This document shows positions 1 through 9,381 of a stretch of DNA of 64,000 nucleotides, one piece after another. A program made the translations under genes and the position numbers. The notes under the pieces are model-generated. The model was given only the letters and a program-made list of their open reading frames with translations. It was not told the DNA's origin and did not search any database. The stretch is taken from positions 1 through 64,000 of the forward strand of contig JAVKTQ010000011.1 of assembly GCA_031460455.1 (NCBI GenBank), written 5' to 3'. The DNA comes from Sporomusaceae bacterium. GTDB lineage: Bacteria; Bacillota; Negativicutes; Sporomusales; UBA7701. Numbering within the stretch: position 1 is the first letter of the stretch; each line of letters begins with the position of its first letter.

Positions 1-94
1 CGTTGCAGCCGTAGTCGGCCAGAACCATGCCGCAGTAGGGGCCGGCGAGGACACGCGTGAGATCGAGGACGACGATGTCTTTAAGCGGTTTCAT
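1..94 (-). CDS. CaiB/BaiF (family III) CoA-transferase, N-terminal fragment
   Basis: Only the first 31 codons are in the window and the gene runs off the left edge. The visible protein starts MKPLKDIVVLDLTRVLAG and continues PYCGMVLADYGCN, the usual opening of family III CoA-transferases (CaiB/BaiF/Frc), which move CoA between carboxylic acids. The start ATG is preceded by a GGGGGAG ribosome binding site at good spacing. It follows the DUF3870 gene by 47 bp on the same strand, so the two probably form an operon. The substrate cannot be told from this fragment. Confidence 0.75.
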   Translation of the reverse strand, partial: MKPLKDIVVLDLTRVLAGPYCGMVLADYGCN

Positions 95-141
95 GTATTC
101 TCCCCCTTGATGAGATATGTAGTGATTTTGGTGACTTACTA

Positions 142-543
142 CTAGCTTGCGGCGGTGGCGTCCGGGCCTTCGAAGCGCCGCTCCGGCAGCATCGTGATGG
201 CGGGACGCGCCTCTGCCGCCTGGATGTGGCTGGCGTAACGGTTGTACAATGTGCGGACGGCCGCAATGACGGCCCGCAGGCTGCTGTCCTGGAAAACGGC
301 GGCGATTTGGGAAACGAGTTGTTCCGGGTTGGCGGCCAGCGACCGGCCGATGAGGAGTTCGGCGATGAGTTTGCGGGCGACGCCGGTGGGCAGCGTGCAT
401 TCGGCGTCGATGATGCGGCCGCCGTCGTTTATGTCGACGACGACGACGATGCCGATGGTTTTGACCACTTCGGCCCCGCAGGTTCCTTCAGGCAGTCTGG
501 CGTAAGCGGAAAATAGGATTTTGTTCCTTGTCTCTCTCCCCAC
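142..543 (-). CDS. DUF3870 domain protein
   Basis: A 133-residue soluble protein. The N-terminal part (ILFSAYARLPEGT, then a hydrophobic strand and DAECTLPTGVARKL at about 47-60) matches the DUF3870 family of small proteins found next to acyl-CoA or CoA-transferase genes in anaerobes; no biochemical role is known to me. The start is GTG with a GGGAGGG site 7 nt upstream; an ATG overlapping that site is in another frame. It sits upstream of a CoA-transferase gene in the same direction. The last 30 or so residues look poorly conserved. Confidence 0.7.
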   Translation of the reverse strand: MGRETRNKILFSAYARLPEGTCGAEVVKTIGIVVVVDINDGGRIIDAECTLPTGVARKLIAELLIGRSLAANPEQLVSQIAAVFQDSSLRAVIAAVRTLYNRYASHIQAAEARPAITMLPERRFEGPDATAAS

Positions 544-693
544 TGGTCATCCCTCCCTGCGAAAATATGCGGATGGGATTTCTGTTTATATTATTGCCAC
601 TTTTTAATTATATGCTGCTTTTTTGCCGCTTGTCTTACCTGTTGGACTAAGATACCAAATTATTGGCCTGAGAGTGTGGGTTTTCGGCGGCGG

Positions 694-1440
694 CTAAAGG
701 CGCAGGCGCAGGTTGAAGTCGCGGACGTAGTGGCGGGCCACCGGGATGTCGCGGACGGGGCAGTCCTGGAGAACCAGCAGGTAGGTGTTGTTGAACCAGG
801 GGACGACTTCTTCGATGCGTTCGACGTTGACGAGGTAGCTTTTGTGGGTGCGGATGAAGTTGGCTTTGCTCAGCTTGGCTTCAAGTTCGCGCAGGGTGGT
901 GCTGGTGGCGAACTCGCCTTTGCGGGCGACGATGAGGGTGTTCCTTTTGCCGGCGGCCTTGGCGAAGAAGATGTCGGCGGTGCTCAGCAGGATGAGGCGG
1001 CCATTGGCCCACACGGGCAGTTTGCCGCCGGTTTCCGTGCCCACGGGCGGGAGGCCGGCGGTTTTTTCCTCGCCGCCGTAGTGGTCCTGGATCTTGCGGA
1101 TCGCCTTTTCGAGTCTTTCTTTGGAATAGGGCTTGACGAGGTAGTCGCTGGCTTCGAGTTCGAACGCTTTGACGGCGTGTTCGCTGAAGCCGGTGGTGAA
1201 GACGACCCGCGGGCGGTCGGCGAGGGCCATGATTTCCCTGGCGGCGGCAAGCCCGTCCATGGTCGGCATCTGGATGTCGAGGAAGACGACGTCGACCGGC
1301 CGCTCACGCAGGAATTCCAGGGCTTCTTCCCCGTCCTCCAAGGCGCCGATTACTTCAACCGCGCCGGATTCTTCAAGCATGCAGGCCAGTTCTTCGCGGG
1401 CGGGGAATTCGTCGTCAACTATCAGGGCTTTGAGTCGCAT
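694..1440 (-). CDS. LytTR-family response regulator (LytT/YpdB type)
   Basis: A 248-residue response regulator. Residues 1-120 are a receiver domain with the acidic pair DDE at 9-11, the phosphoacceptor Asp55 in VVFLDIQMPTMDG and the conserved Lys near 103 (YLVKPY). Residues 140-245 are a LytTR DNA-binding domain (NFIRTHKSYLVNVERI). Its start overlaps the end of the LytS-type kinase gene by 26 bp, so the two are translationally coupled and form one two-component system. Relatives control murein hydrolase/holin genes (LytSR) or respond to extracellular pyruvate (BtsSR, YpdAB). No target gene is adjacent, so the signal is unknown. Confidence 0.9.
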   Translation of the reverse strand: MRLKALIVDDEFPAREELACMLEESGAVEVIGALEDGEEALEFLRERPVDVVFLDIQMPTMDGLAAAREIMALADRPRVVFTTGFSEHAVKAFELEASDYLVKPYSKERLEKAIRKIQDHYGGEEKTAGLPPVGTETGGKLPVWANGRLILLSTADIFFAKAAGKRNTLIVARKGEFATSTTLRELEAKLSKANFIRTHKSYLVNVERIEEVVPWFNNTYLLVLQDCPVRDIPVARHYVRDFNLRLRL

Positions 1441-3142
1441 CTCGTTCAGTCCTCTCGCCGGGAATGGTGATGGTGACGCGGGTGCCCCGGTCGGGGGCGC
1501 TTTCTATTCTGATGCCGGAGTTTTCGCCGTAGAGGCTCTTGAGCCGGGCGTTCACGTTGCCGAGGCCGATGGTTTTCCTGCCGGGGTCGTTTTCGAGCGC
1601 CTTGGCGGCGACGGCGGGGTCCATGCCGACACCGTCGTCTTCGACGGTGAGGACGGTTGTGCCGGCCGTCATCCGGGCCGATACTTTGACGGCGCCGCCT
1701 CTTTTCTTGGGGTAGATGCCGTGGCGGATGGCGTTTTCGACGAGGGGCTGGAGGATGAGGGGCGGCAGCAGGCAGCTGCAGCCGGGCGGGATGTCGTAGA
1801 CGACTTTGAGTTTGCCGTGGAAACGGGCCATTTCGATGTGGACGTAGGAGTCGACGTGGCGGATTTCCGTTTCCAGGTCGACGAGTTCTTCGAGGCCGCT
1901 GATGTTGTTGCGGTAGAATTGCCCGAGGTGGAGCAGCAGTTCGCGGGCTGTCTCCGGCTGTTTGCGGCAGTAGTAGACGATGGTGTTGATGGCGTTGAAG
2001 AGGAAATGGGGGTTTATCTGGGCCTGGAGGGCCTTGATCTCGGCCCGTGTGCGGAGCTGGGCCTCGAGCTCGCCGCCGCTGGCTTCGATCTGGGTGGAGA
2101 CGAGCTGGCCGAGGCCGATGGCCAGCTCGACCTCGAAGGGTGATATGCCGTTTTCGGCGGCTTTGTAGAGGACGAGCGCGCCGGCGACTTCGCCGCGGTA
2201 GGTGAGGGGCACGACGACTTTGGAAGCGAGCGGGCAGTCGGGGTCGACGCAGCCGATGCCGGCTTTCTGCTGGACGACCAGGTATTGGCCGGTTTTCATC
2301 ACCTGACGGGTGCTGGTGGTGATGATGCCGCTGTCCGATCCGGGCCGGTGATGGTCTTTGCCCATGCCTTCGAAAGCGAGGATGCGGTCGCGGGAGGTGA
2401 TGGCGACAGCCGCCAGGTTTTCGACGCTGGCGGCGATTATCCGTATCGTCTGCGCGGCTGAGGCGGGGTTGAGACCTTTGCGCATGTAGGTGAGGGTTTT
2501 GTTGGCGATCTCCAGCGTCAGTTGGGCCGCAGCGCCTTCGACTTTCTCCCGTTCGCGCGACAGGGTGTCGATGACGGCGAGGAAGGCGGCGACGCCGATG
2601 GAGTTGATGATTATCATCGGCGCGCCGATGGCTTTGACGATTTCGAGCGCCTGCTCCGGCGAGGGAGAGAGGAGCAGGAGCGCCATGTGGAACACTTCAA
2701 GGGCGGCGGTGAGGAAGAGGGCGTAACGCCACCGTTCTTTGCGCAGGTTGATCTTGGATGCCAGCAGGCCGGCGATGAAGCCTTCGATGATGGTGGAGGC
2801 GGCGCTGGCGTAGACGGTGGCCCCGCCGAAGAAGAGGCGGTGCACGCCTGCCATGAGCCCGGCTCCGGCGCCGACGAACGGACCGCCGATGAGGCCGCCG
2901 ACTACGGCGCCGACCGCCCGGGTGTTGGCGATGGCTCCGTCGACAGGCATGCCGGTATAGGTGCCGAGGATGGAGAGCGCGCCGAAGACGAGCGTGAGCA
3001 GCAGTTTGTCGCGCGGCGACGCTTCGTGGTTGAGCATGTATTTTTTGAAGCCTTTGGTTCTGGCGAGGAGGAAGACGAGGAAGAGGAGTACGGTGATTTC
3101 CTGGAAGAGGTGCCTGGTTATCGAAAGCAGGTATTCAAGCAT
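1415..3142 (-). CDS. LytS-type sensor histidine kinase
   Basis: A 575-residue membrane kinase. Residues 1-190 hold the 5TM receptor domain of the LytS/YehU class (GAIANTRAVGAVVGGLIGG, GAGAGLMAGVHR). Residues 215-360 are a GAF-like domain. Then come the His_kinase motif QAQINPHFLFN near residue 375, with the phosphoacceptor His, and a HATPase domain with ENAIRHG, DDGVGMD and GLGNVNARL. It is the partner of the LytTR regulator that overlaps its 3' end. The ribosome binding site before the chosen ATG is weak, so the start is not certain, but the first transmembrane helix begins soon after it. This family usually senses small carboxylates or membrane state. Confidence 0.88.
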   Translation of the reverse strand: MLEYLLSITRHLFQEITVLLFLVFLLARTKGFKKYMLNHEASPRDKLLLTLVFGALSILGTYTGMPVDGAIANTRAVGAVVGGLIGGPFVGAGAGLMAGVHRLFFGGATVYASAASTIIEGFIAGLLASKINLRKERWRYALFLTAALEVFHMALLLLSPSPEQALEIVKAIGAPMIIINSIGVAAFLAVIDTLSREREKVEGAAAQLTLEIANKTLTYMRKGLNPASAAQTIRIIAASVENLAAVAITSRDRILAFEGMGKDHHRPGSDSGIITTSTRQVMKTGQYLVVQQKAGIGCVDPDCPLASKVVVPLTYRGEVAGALVLYKAAENGISPFEVELAIGLGQLVSTQIEASGGELEAQLRTRAEIKALQAQINPHFLFNAINTIVYYCRKQPETARELLLHLGQFYRNNISGLEELVDLETEIRHVDSYVHIEMARFHGKLKVVYDIPPGCSCLLPPLILQPLVENAIRHGIYPKKRGGAVKVSARMTAGTTVLTVEDDGVGMDPAVAAKALENDPGRKTIGLGNVNARLKSLYGENSGIRIESAPDRGTRVTITIPGERTERDATQSPDS

Positions 3143-3201
3143 TCGCGGCCACCCCGATCGATATATTTTTCGGGCCTGCCAGCCACACTTGCAGATGCGG
3201 C

Positions 3202-3393
3202 GTGCCGTTCGGCCGGACCGGGCCGGTGTGTTGTTGGTATTATTCGTCCTCGGCGGCTTTTTTCCTCCGGGGACGGGCAGGAGGGTGGCGCCGCCTCCTC
3301 GACGAGATCGCCGCCCGCCGGCCGGAGAGGTACGCCAGCAATTTCATCGCCCATGCGTCCACGGTTTCTTATAACGCGCTGCGGACGAGATAG
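3202..3393 (+). CDS. possible small plus-strand ORF ahead of a terminator
   Basis: A short open frame whose last 30 residues (LLDEIAARRPERYASNF onward) look more protein-like than its start. It is followed 14 nt later by a strong plus-strand terminator that no other gene here needs, the only reason to list it. The true start may be a GTG near 3290 or the ORF may be a gene remnant. I do not recognise the product. It lies in the 310-bp gap between two minus-strand genes. Confidence 0.2.
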   Translation: MPFGRTGPVCCWYYSSSAAFFLRGRAGGWRRLLDEIAARRPERYASNFIAHASTVSYNALRTR

Positions 3394-3407
3394 TCCCGAT
3401 AAACGAC

Positions 3408-3437
3408 AAGGCAACCCGCCGGCGGGTTGCCTTTTTT
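3408..3437 (+). terminator. rho-independent terminator, plus direction
   Basis: Perfect 13-bp stem (AAGGCAACCCGCC with its complement, no spacer between the arms) followed by TTTTTT on the plus strand. No clear plus-strand gene ends here apart from the doubtful small ORF just upstream. Confidence 0.8.
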
Positions 3438-3452
3438 GGCTGCTGATTATGG

Positions 3453-4322
3453 TTAGCGGTTTTCGTACAGCGAGGCGGCTACGTGGGTGAGTTCGGTGGC
3501 GAGGACGGCAAGCGCCTGGCTGGCTTTGGCCATTTCCTGGATGGAGAGTGTCTGGTTATTGATGTTGGCGTCGATGGTGCCGCTTTTGCCGGCGAGGGAG
3601 TTGACCGAGTTCTGGATGGTCTTGAGCGCGGTGGTGATTTCTTTTACCGATTCCGAGCTGGCGGTGGCGAGTTTGCGGACTTCCTCGGCAACCACCCCGA
3701 AGCCGCGGCCCAGTTCGCCTACACGGGCGGCCTCGATGGCGGCGTTGAGGCCGAGGAGGTTGGTCTGGTCAGCGATGTTTTTGATGAAGGCGACGATGTC
3801 GTCGGTCTGTTTGGCAGCGACGGCGAGCTGCTGACCGAGCTTGCCGAGGTCGTGGCTGGCGGCGGCGACGGTCTGGGCGCCGGCGGCGAGCTGCTGCATG
3901 CCGGCGGTGAGTTCTTCGGCGGATGAGGCCAGGTCGCTGGCGGCCGCCTGGATCTTCTCCTGCTTGTCGACGGTCTGGGTGGTGGTGACGCAGCCGACAA
4001 CTTTGTCGCCGTCTTTGATGGCGATGGCGCAGGCGGCGTAGGGCACCCCGTAGGCGGATTTTTCCCGCGATACGATATCGGTGATGGTTTCGCCGGTTTC
4101 AAGGCATCTCTGGCTGACTTTGCCCTTGACGGGGTCGCCGACCTTGTTGCCGAGGTTGAGCGATTCGGCCGGGACGTAGGCGATGTATACACCGTCCTTG
4201 ATGACCGATACGCCGATGTCGCCGGCGACGGCGTCGTTGAGGTATGGAGCGATTTCGGCGAACATGTCGAGGATTTCCGCCGCCGTGCGGCGGCCTTTGT
4301 TGGCAGTGCCGTCAGTAGTCAT
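3453..4322 (-). CDS. soluble methyl-accepting chemotaxis-type receptor
   Basis: A 289-residue protein with no transmembrane helix or HAMP domain. Residues 1-120 form a small sensory domain ([33 protein letters not shown]), then a short chemoreceptor signalling coiled coil with the hairpin-tip region [19 protein letters not shown] and [15 protein letters not shown]. The start is the ATG at 4322, with GGGGAG 9 nt upstream; an upstream in-frame Met gives an unlikely N-terminus. It should act in the cytoplasm and signal to CheA/CheW, genes not in this window. A close paralogue lies at 34345-35184. The signalling module is shorter than in classical MCPs. Confidence 0.88.
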   Translation of the reverse strand: MTTDGTANKGRRTAAEILDMFAEIAPYLNDAVAGDIGVSVIKDGVYIAYVPAESLNLGNKVGDPVKGKVSQRCLETGETITDIVSREKSAYGVPYAACAIAIKDGDKVVGCVTTTQTVDKQEKIQAAASDLASSAEELTAGMQQLAAGAQTVAAASHDLGKLGQQLAVAAKQTDDIVAFIKNIADQTNLLGLNAAIEAARVGELGRGFGVVAEEVRKLATASSESVKEITTALKTIQNSVNSLAGKSGTIDANINNQTLSIQEMAKASQALAVLATELTHVAASLYENR

Positions 4323-4670
4323 TGAATAATCTCCCCTTCCCATGATGCAAACACAAGACGGCCCCTTGGTGCTGCCGGGCGTAACAGGCAAGCCGGACAG
4401 CCCGCCCTTGTGCGGCAGGCTCCTGCTAGAGCGCCGCCGGGACAGGTAAGCTTGGATGTCGCTGTGGTGGTGCTTGAAGCCAATGTTGTTTGGTGGCTAC
4501 TTTTTCTACATACGGCGAAACGATTCCTGCGAATGGCCACAGAAATATGCTGTCTGCTTTATGTATATTTTGCCAGCGGGGTCCCGCGCGGCCGGCAGGG
4601 GTTGGCGGCGATGGCGGCGAATTTCTCCGGCAACATGATGAGCCACCTTGGGACAAGGGGGGAAACGCCT
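4323..4670. other. 348-bp divergent intergenic region
   Basis: Separates the minus-strand chemoreceptor from the plus-strand beta-lactamase-fold gene. It must contain both promoters. I saw no riboswitch, repeat or coding sequence I could name; the long frame reading into 4671 from upstream has no start with a ribosome binding site before the GTG at 4671. Confidence 0.5.
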
Positions 4671-6446
4671 GTGAGACGCTATTCCCTTGTATTGCTCGCC
4701 GGACTGCTGCTGCTGGCCGCCTGTTCGCCGGCCGCGCCGCAGCAGAGCTTCCCCGGCGACTGGCAGGCTTTCGACGCGTATGCCGCCGCGCTGATCGGCC
4801 GCGAGATGGAGCGGTATAAGCTGGTGGGGGTGAGCGCGGCGGTGGTGGACGGAGATCGTATCGTTTGGGCGCGGGGGTTCGGGTGGGCGGATGCCGCGGG
4901 GGGCGTTCCGGCCACACCCGCTACGGTGTACCGCGCCGGTTCGGTTTCGAAGCTGCTGAACGCAGCGGCGGCGATGCAGCTGTGCGACGAGGGGAAGCTG
5001 GACCTGGACAAGCCTGTGGCCGCATATCTGCCCGATTTTTCACTGCGGTCGCGGTTCCCGGCCGCGCCGCCGGTGACGCTCCGCCATCTGCTGACCCACC
5101 ATGCGGGGCTGCCGAGCGATATCGTGGGCGGCATGTGGGGCGACGATCCGCCGCCTTTTACGGCGATTGTCGCTTTGCTGAAGGAGGAGTACGCCGCTTA
5201 CCCGCCGGGCTATATCGCGGCTTATTCGAATGCCGGTTCGTGCCTGGCGGGCGTGGCCGTGGAGCGGGCGGCGGGCGAGGCGTACGCCGGTTATCTCGAC
5301 CGGCGGCTGCTGGCGCCGCTGGGTATGACTCATTCGTCCTTTGCCCCGCGGCCGGCGGTGATGAGCCGCCTGGCGAAGGGTTACGATAAGGACGGGCGGG
5401 AACGGGCGGATGTCGGCATCCGCGACGTGCCCGCAGGCGGCCTGTATACGAGCGTGGCCGATCTTGGCCGCTTCCTGGCGATGCTTTTCAATGAGGGTGA
5501 AAGCGGCGGACAACGCATCCTGTCGCCGGCGGCGGTGCGGGAGCTGCTGCGCGAACAGCCGGCTTCGCCGCTTGACGGCACTTTCCGCATCGGTCTGGAG
5601 TTTTTCCTCGAGTACCCGGAGCTCGCCTACGCCGGCAAGATAGCCGGCCACGGCGGGGAGACGTTTCTGTTCCGCTGCCATGTGCTGACCGCTCCCGACC
5701 ATAAGCTGGGGGTGGTGGTTATGACCAATTCGGCGGGGGCGCGGTCGAAGGACGCGGTCGTCGGCCTGATGAAGGCGGCCATCGCGGTGAAAACAGGGCT
5801 TACACCGGCGGACGGAACGGCTGTCAAGGCGCCCCCGCCGCCGGGGACGCCGGCGGCCGCGCCGGGCGGCTTTTACGGGACGGTGGCGGGGCTGGCGAAG
5901 GTGAAGCCCGGCGCGCGCCCGGAACTGGCGGTGCGGGGGTGGCGTTTCCGCCTGACGCCCGGCGAGGACGGCTGGCAGACGCCGGAGCTGCTGCTTGGCG
6001 GAGTGGCGCCTGTGCCGCTGTCGCTGTTCGGCAAGGATATGGCTGTGGCTTTCCGGACGGTGAACGGCGAGGAGGTCGTTTTCCTCCGCGACGGAGCGAA
6101 GGTGTCGACGGCAGGTATGCGCTGCGCCCCCTCCCCTATCCCCTCTTCCTGGCTGCGGTACGCGGGCGGGTATGAGCTAGTCGGCGACCAGAACCTTCAG
6201 CTGAAACTCGACGCTTTCCGCGTGTTCGTCGAGGACGGGTTCCTGACGGTGGAGCTGGCCGCCGAGGGGGAAAGCGGTCGCTTCGTGCTCCTGCCGGTGG
6301 CGGATAATGAAGCCGTGCTGTATGGCCTGGGACGGCGGATGATGGAGACGATGACGGCGGCCGGGGTGCCGGGCGAGGAGCGGCTGCATTTCGCCGGATT
6401 GGAGTTCCGCAAGGTTCAGGCGCAGGAGTTTTTGCCGGATTTATGA
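4671..6446 (+). CDS. serine hydrolase lipoprotein, class C beta-lactamase/penicillin-binding fold
   Basis: With the GTG start at 4671 (GGGGGG site 7-8 nt upstream) the protein has 591 residues. It begins with a lipoprotein signal peptide ending in the lipobox LLAAC, so it should be anchored outside the cytoplasmic membrane. The catalytic domain has the three motifs of the family: SVSK (nucleophile Ser), YSN, and HGG in KIAGHGGETF. The last 200 residues are a beta-rich C-terminal extension of unknown role. Members include D-aminopeptidases, esterases and PBP4-like proteins; true antibiotic hydrolysis is not implied. It is a single-gene plus-strand unit ended by the hairpin just downstream. Confidence 0.88.
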   Translation: MRRYSLVLLAGLLLLAACSPAAPQQSFPGDWQAFDAYAAALIGREMERYKLVGVSAAVVDGDRIVWARGFGWADAAGGVPATPATVYRAGSVSKLLNAAAAMQLCDEGKLDLDKPVAAYLPDFSLRSRFPAAPPVTLRHLLTHHAGLPSDIVGGMWGDDPPPFTAIVALLKEEYAAYPPGYIAAYSNAGSCLAGVAVERAAGEAYAGYLDRRLLAPLGMTHSSFAPRPAVMSRLAKGYDKDGRERADVGIRDVPAGGLYTSVADLGRFLAMLFNEGESGGQRILSPAAVRELLREQPASPLDGTFRIGLEFFLEYPELAYAGKIAGHGGETFLFRCHVLTAPDHKLGVVVMTNSAGARSKDAVVGLMKAAIAVKTGLTPADGTAVKAPPPPGTPAAAPGGFYGTVAGLAKVKPGARPELAVRGWRFRLTPGEDGWQTPELLLGGVAPVPLSLFGKDMAVAFRTVNGEEVVFLRDGAKVSTAGMRCAPSPIPSSWLRYAGGYELVGDQNLQLKLDAFRVFVEDGFLTVELAAEGESGRFVLLPVADNEAVLYGLGRRMMETMTAAGVPGEERLHFAGLEFRKVQAQEFLPDL

Positions 6447-6452
6447 GATGGC

Positions 6453-6481
6453 AAAGGCCGGAGTCTTCGACTCCGGCCTTT
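6453..6481. terminator. bidirectional terminator
   Basis: Stem AAAGGCCGGAGT / ACTCCGGCCTTT with loop CTTCG between convergent genes (beta-lactamase-fold gene and malic enzyme). The AAA/TTT ends allow it to work on both strands. Confidence 0.85.
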
Positions 6482-6491
6482 AAATATGTGC

Positions 6492-7715
6492 TTACCGACC
6501 GATACGGGCGGCGGTGCGTTTACGGATTTCTTCGGGATCTACATTAATCCTTGCGACGCCGGTTTCGATGGCGGTTTTGGCGACAGCGGCCGCGACTGCC
6601 GGGGCGACGCGCGGGTCGAAGGCGTCGACGACGACGAAGTCTTCCCTGAGGTCTTTTTCCGGCAGCAGGTCGGCGATGGCGTAGGCTGCCGCTAGCTTCA
6701 TCTCTTCGTTGATCTGGCGCGCCCTGACGTCCATCGCTCCCCGGAAGATGCCGGGGAAGACGGTGACGTTGTTGACCTGGTTGGGGGCGTCCGAGCGGCC
6801 GGTGCCCGCCACCCTAGCGCCGGCGGCTTTGGCGTCGGCGTAGGTGGTTTCGGGGACGGGGTTGGCCATGCCGAAGACGATGGCGTCTTTGCCCATGCTG
6901 GCGACGATTTCTTTGGTGAACAGGTTTGGCCCGGAGACGCCGATGAGGACGTCGGCGCCTTTGGCGAAGTCGACGAGGTTGCCTTGTTGCTTGTCTTTGT
7001 TGGTGTTTTTGGCCAGTTCGGCCTGGACGCGGTTGAGGCCGGGCATGCCGTCGTAGAGGGCGCCGGCCAAGTCCACCATGACGAGGTTGGCGGCCCCGGC
7101 GTTGACGAGCTGGCGACCGATGGCGGTGCCGGCCGCGCCCGCGCCGTTGACGATTATCCGCGCTGTTTTGATGTCTTTTTTGACGAACCGGAGGGCGCCG
7201 ATGAGAGCGGAGAGGGCGGCGATGGCGGTGCCGTGCTGGTCGTCGTGGAAGACGGGGATGTCCATTTCTTTTTTAAGGGTGTCTTCGATGTCGTAGCATT
7301 TCGGGGAGGAGAGGTCTTCGAGGTTGATGCCCGCGAAGCTGGGCTGAAGGAGTTTGACGGTTTCGATGATTTTCGCCGGGTCTTTGGTGTCGAGGCAGAT
7401 GGGAACGGCATCGACGTCGCCGAAGACTTTGAAGAGGACGGATTTGCCTTCCATTACCGGCAGGCCGGCTTCGGGGCCGATGTCGCCGAGGCCGAGGACG
7501 CGCGTGCCGTCGCTGACGACGGCGACCATGTTGCCGCGGCAGGTGATTTCGAAGGAGAGGTCTTTGTTTGCTTTGATGTCTTTACAGGGTTCGGCAACCC
7601 CCGGAGTGTAAAGGATGCTGAGGTCTTGCCGGTTTTTGAGCGGCACTTTGGCCGCGACTCCCAAGATGCCCTGGTGCTCCTTACGGACTTTGAGCGCTTC
7701 TTCCCGGATGTCCAT
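6492..7715 (-). CDS. NAD(P)-dependent malic enzyme
   Basis: A 407-residue short-form malic enzyme that converts L-malate to pyruvate and CO2 with reduction of NAD(P). The N-terminal domain has [13 protein letters not shown]; the metal and substrate motif is [11 protein letters not shown] near residue 160; the Rossmann motif is [12 protein letters not shown] near 190. Length fits the bacterial class without the C-terminal phosphotransacetylase domain. The ribosome binding site AAGGGGGAG supports the ATG. It lies 35 bp downstream of a dicarboxylate transporter, with a CitA/CitB-like pair upstream, so the cluster appears to import and use malate. Confidence 0.93.
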   Translation of the reverse strand: MDIREEALKVRKEHQGILGVAAKVPLKNRQDLSILYTPGVAEPCKDIKANKDLSFEITCRGNMVAVVSDGTRVLGLGDIGPEAGLPVMEGKSVLFKVFGDVDAVPICLDTKDPAKIIETVKLLQPSFAGINLEDLSSPKCYDIEDTLKKEMDIPVFHDDQHGTAIAALSALIGALRFVKKDIKTARIIVNGAGAAGTAIGRQLVNAGAANLVMVDLAGALYDGMPGLNRVQAELAKNTNKDKQQGNLVDFAKGADVLIGVSGPNLFTKEIVASMGKDAIVFGMANPVPETTYADAKAAGARVAGTGRSDAPNQVNNVTVFPGIFRGAMDVRARQINEEMKLAAAYAIADLLPEKDLREDFVVVDAFDPRVAPAVAAAVAKTAIETGVARINVDPEEIRKRTAARIGR

Positions 7716-7750
7716 TGTTCTCCCCCTTGTCTATTTCCTTTAAGGATATT

Positions 7751-9175
7751 TTACCACAATCCGAGGATTTTCCACCACATCGAGCCGAGGCCGACCCAGA
7801 TGACGAGGTTGATGACCGAGACGATGAAGCCGAGCCGCCACCAGGCGCCTTGGTCGAGGTAGCCGGCGTTGAAGAAGATCGGCGACGGGCCGGCGGCGTA
7901 GTGGGTGAGGGACATGCAGAGGTTGGAGAGGAAGGCGAAGGCGAGCGCGGCGAGCATGGGGGGCGCGCCGGCGGCCACGGCCACGGCGGTGAAGGCGGCG
8001 TACATGGCGGTGATGTGGGCGGTGAGGCTGGCGAAGCCGTAGTGGGCGTACATGTAAACGGCGAGGAGGATGGCCAGGGCGGGCACCCAGGCGATGCCGG
8101 CGATGTTGGCGCTGACGTATTTGGCGAACCAGGGGATGAAGCCGAGCTTGGCGAGGAAACCGGCCAGGCCGACGATGGTGCCCATCCAGATGAGGGTGTC
8201 CCAGGCGCCTTTTTCATCGAGGACGTCTTTCCAGTCGAGGACTTTGGTGACAAGCATTATGGATACGGCGAGCAGGGCGACGATGGTGGCGTCGACTACC
8301 GGCACCCAGGGCAGCACTTTCTTGAGGCCGGCGGCGACCCACAGGGCCAGGGCGAGGACGAAGGCGGCGGCGACGATCTTTTCCGCGGTGGACATGGGGC
8401 CCATTTTGGCAAGCTCGGCGGCGGCGATTTCTTTGGCTTCCGGCGTTTTCCTGACTTCGGGCGGATAGATGATGTAGAGGATGTAGGGAACGACGATGAG
8501 CGAGATGATGCCGGGCACGATGGCGGCCACCGCCCAGTCGATCCAGGTGATGTTGATGTTGAGGGTTTTGCGCGCCAGTTCGACGCACAGCGGGTTGCCG
8601 GCCATGGCGGTCATGAACATGGCGGAGGTGACGACGTTGCCCTGATAGACGGTCTGCATCATGTAGGCGCCGAAGCGGCGGGGGCTGTCGCCCGGCTCGG
8701 AACCGAAAGCGGAGCTCAGGCTACGGGCGATGGGGAAGAGGATGCCGCCGGCGCGGGCGGTGTTGGACGGAGTGGCCATGCTGATGACGAGGTCGCTGGC
8801 GACGAGGGAGTAGCCGAGCGACAGAGTGCTACCGCCGAGCACGCTCATGAATTTGTAGGCGATGCGGCGGCCGAGGCCGGATTTGATGAAGCCGCGGGCG
8901 AAGAGGAAGGCGGCGACGATGAGCCAGATAGTGCCGTTGGCGAAGCCGCTCAGCACTTCGGCCGGTTTGAGTATGCCGGCGAGGGCGGAAAATGTAAGAC
9001 TGATGATGGCAATCGAGCCCATCGGCAGCGGCTGGAGGATGAAACCGAGGATGGTGGACACGAAGATGGCGAAGAGGTGCCACGCCTGCGGCTTGACTCC
9101 CGCAGGCACCGGGGCGAACCAGATGGCCGCGCCGACGGCGACTGTCACTAAGGCCCGAATGAGGTCTTTGTTCAT
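7751..9175 (-). CDS. DASS family (SLC13/CitT-like) dicarboxylate transporter
   Basis: A 474-residue integral membrane protein with about 12 hydrophobic segments. The C-terminal signature SNLCMSLTHYAAGPSP and the segment MATPSNTARAGGILFP are typical of divalent anion:sodium symporters or 2-oxoglutarate/malate-type antiporters. Start ATG with CAGGAGGG upstream. It is followed after 35 bp by malic enzyme, so malate or a related C4 acid is the likely substrate. A 206-bp gap separates it from the response regulator; that gap holds a candidate regulator site. Confidence 0.9.
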   Translation of the reverse strand: MNKDLIRALVTVAVGAAIWFAPVPAGVKPQAWHLFAIFVSTILGFILQPLPMGSIAIISLTFSALAGILKPAEVLSGFANGTIWLIVAAFLFARGFIKSGLGRRIAYKFMSVLGGSTLSLGYSLVASDLVISMATPSNTARAGGILFPIARSLSSAFGSEPGDSPRRFGAYMMQTVYQGNVVTSAMFMTAMAGNPLCVELARKTLNINITWIDWAVAAIVPGIISLIVVPYILYIIYPPEVRKTPEAKEIAAAELAKMGPMSTAEKIVAAAFVLALALWVAAGLKKVLPWVPVVDATIVALLAVSIMLVTKVLDWKDVLDEKGAWDTLIWMGTIVGLAGFLAKLGFIPWFAKYVSANIAGIAWVPALAILLAVYMYAHYGFASLTAHITAMYAAFTAVAVAAGAPPMLAALAFAFLSNLCMSLTHYAAGPSPIFFNAGYLDQGAWWRLGFIVSVINLVIWVGLGSMWWKILGLW

Positions 9176-9323
9176 GCTGTCCCTCCTGTTTCTTTTTCTT
9201 CGGGCTGCCGCGCGCGCTCCGGATGTATGAAATGATGCCGGTCGGGATAGGCTCGCACGCTGCCAGCCCGTTCATCATTTCCATGATACCTTTCCGGCCC
9301 CGGTTTTCGCTATGTTAGGTTAG

Positions 9324-9362
9324 TTTGTAAACATTTATGCAATTAAAGCAATCGTTTTGTAA
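9324..9362. promoter_or_regulatory. possible response-regulator binding site (two TTTGTAA repeats)
   Basis: Two direct copies of TTTGTAA start 32 bp apart, three helical turns, inside an imperfect palindrome with outer arms TTAGTT / AACTAA. The site lies between the response regulator gene and the transporter gene and is AT-rich against a GC-rich background. CitB/DcuR/MalR-type regulators bind AT-rich direct repeats upstream of dicarboxylate transporter genes, so this is a plausible target; that link is inference. Confidence 0.35.
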
Positions 9363-9381
9363 CTAATGTAAGCGGGGCGCG

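Noticed and set aside
4323-4440. possible cyclic-di-GMP riboswitch upstream of the chemoreceptor
   Set aside because: Chemoreceptor genes in this group often have such leaders, but the conserved GEMM sequence blocks are not present.
7715-9151. 478-codon plus-strand frame opposite the DASS transporter
   Set aside because: Low-complexity Gly/Asp/Glu/His-rich translation without domains; the minus-strand transporter is a full-length family match.
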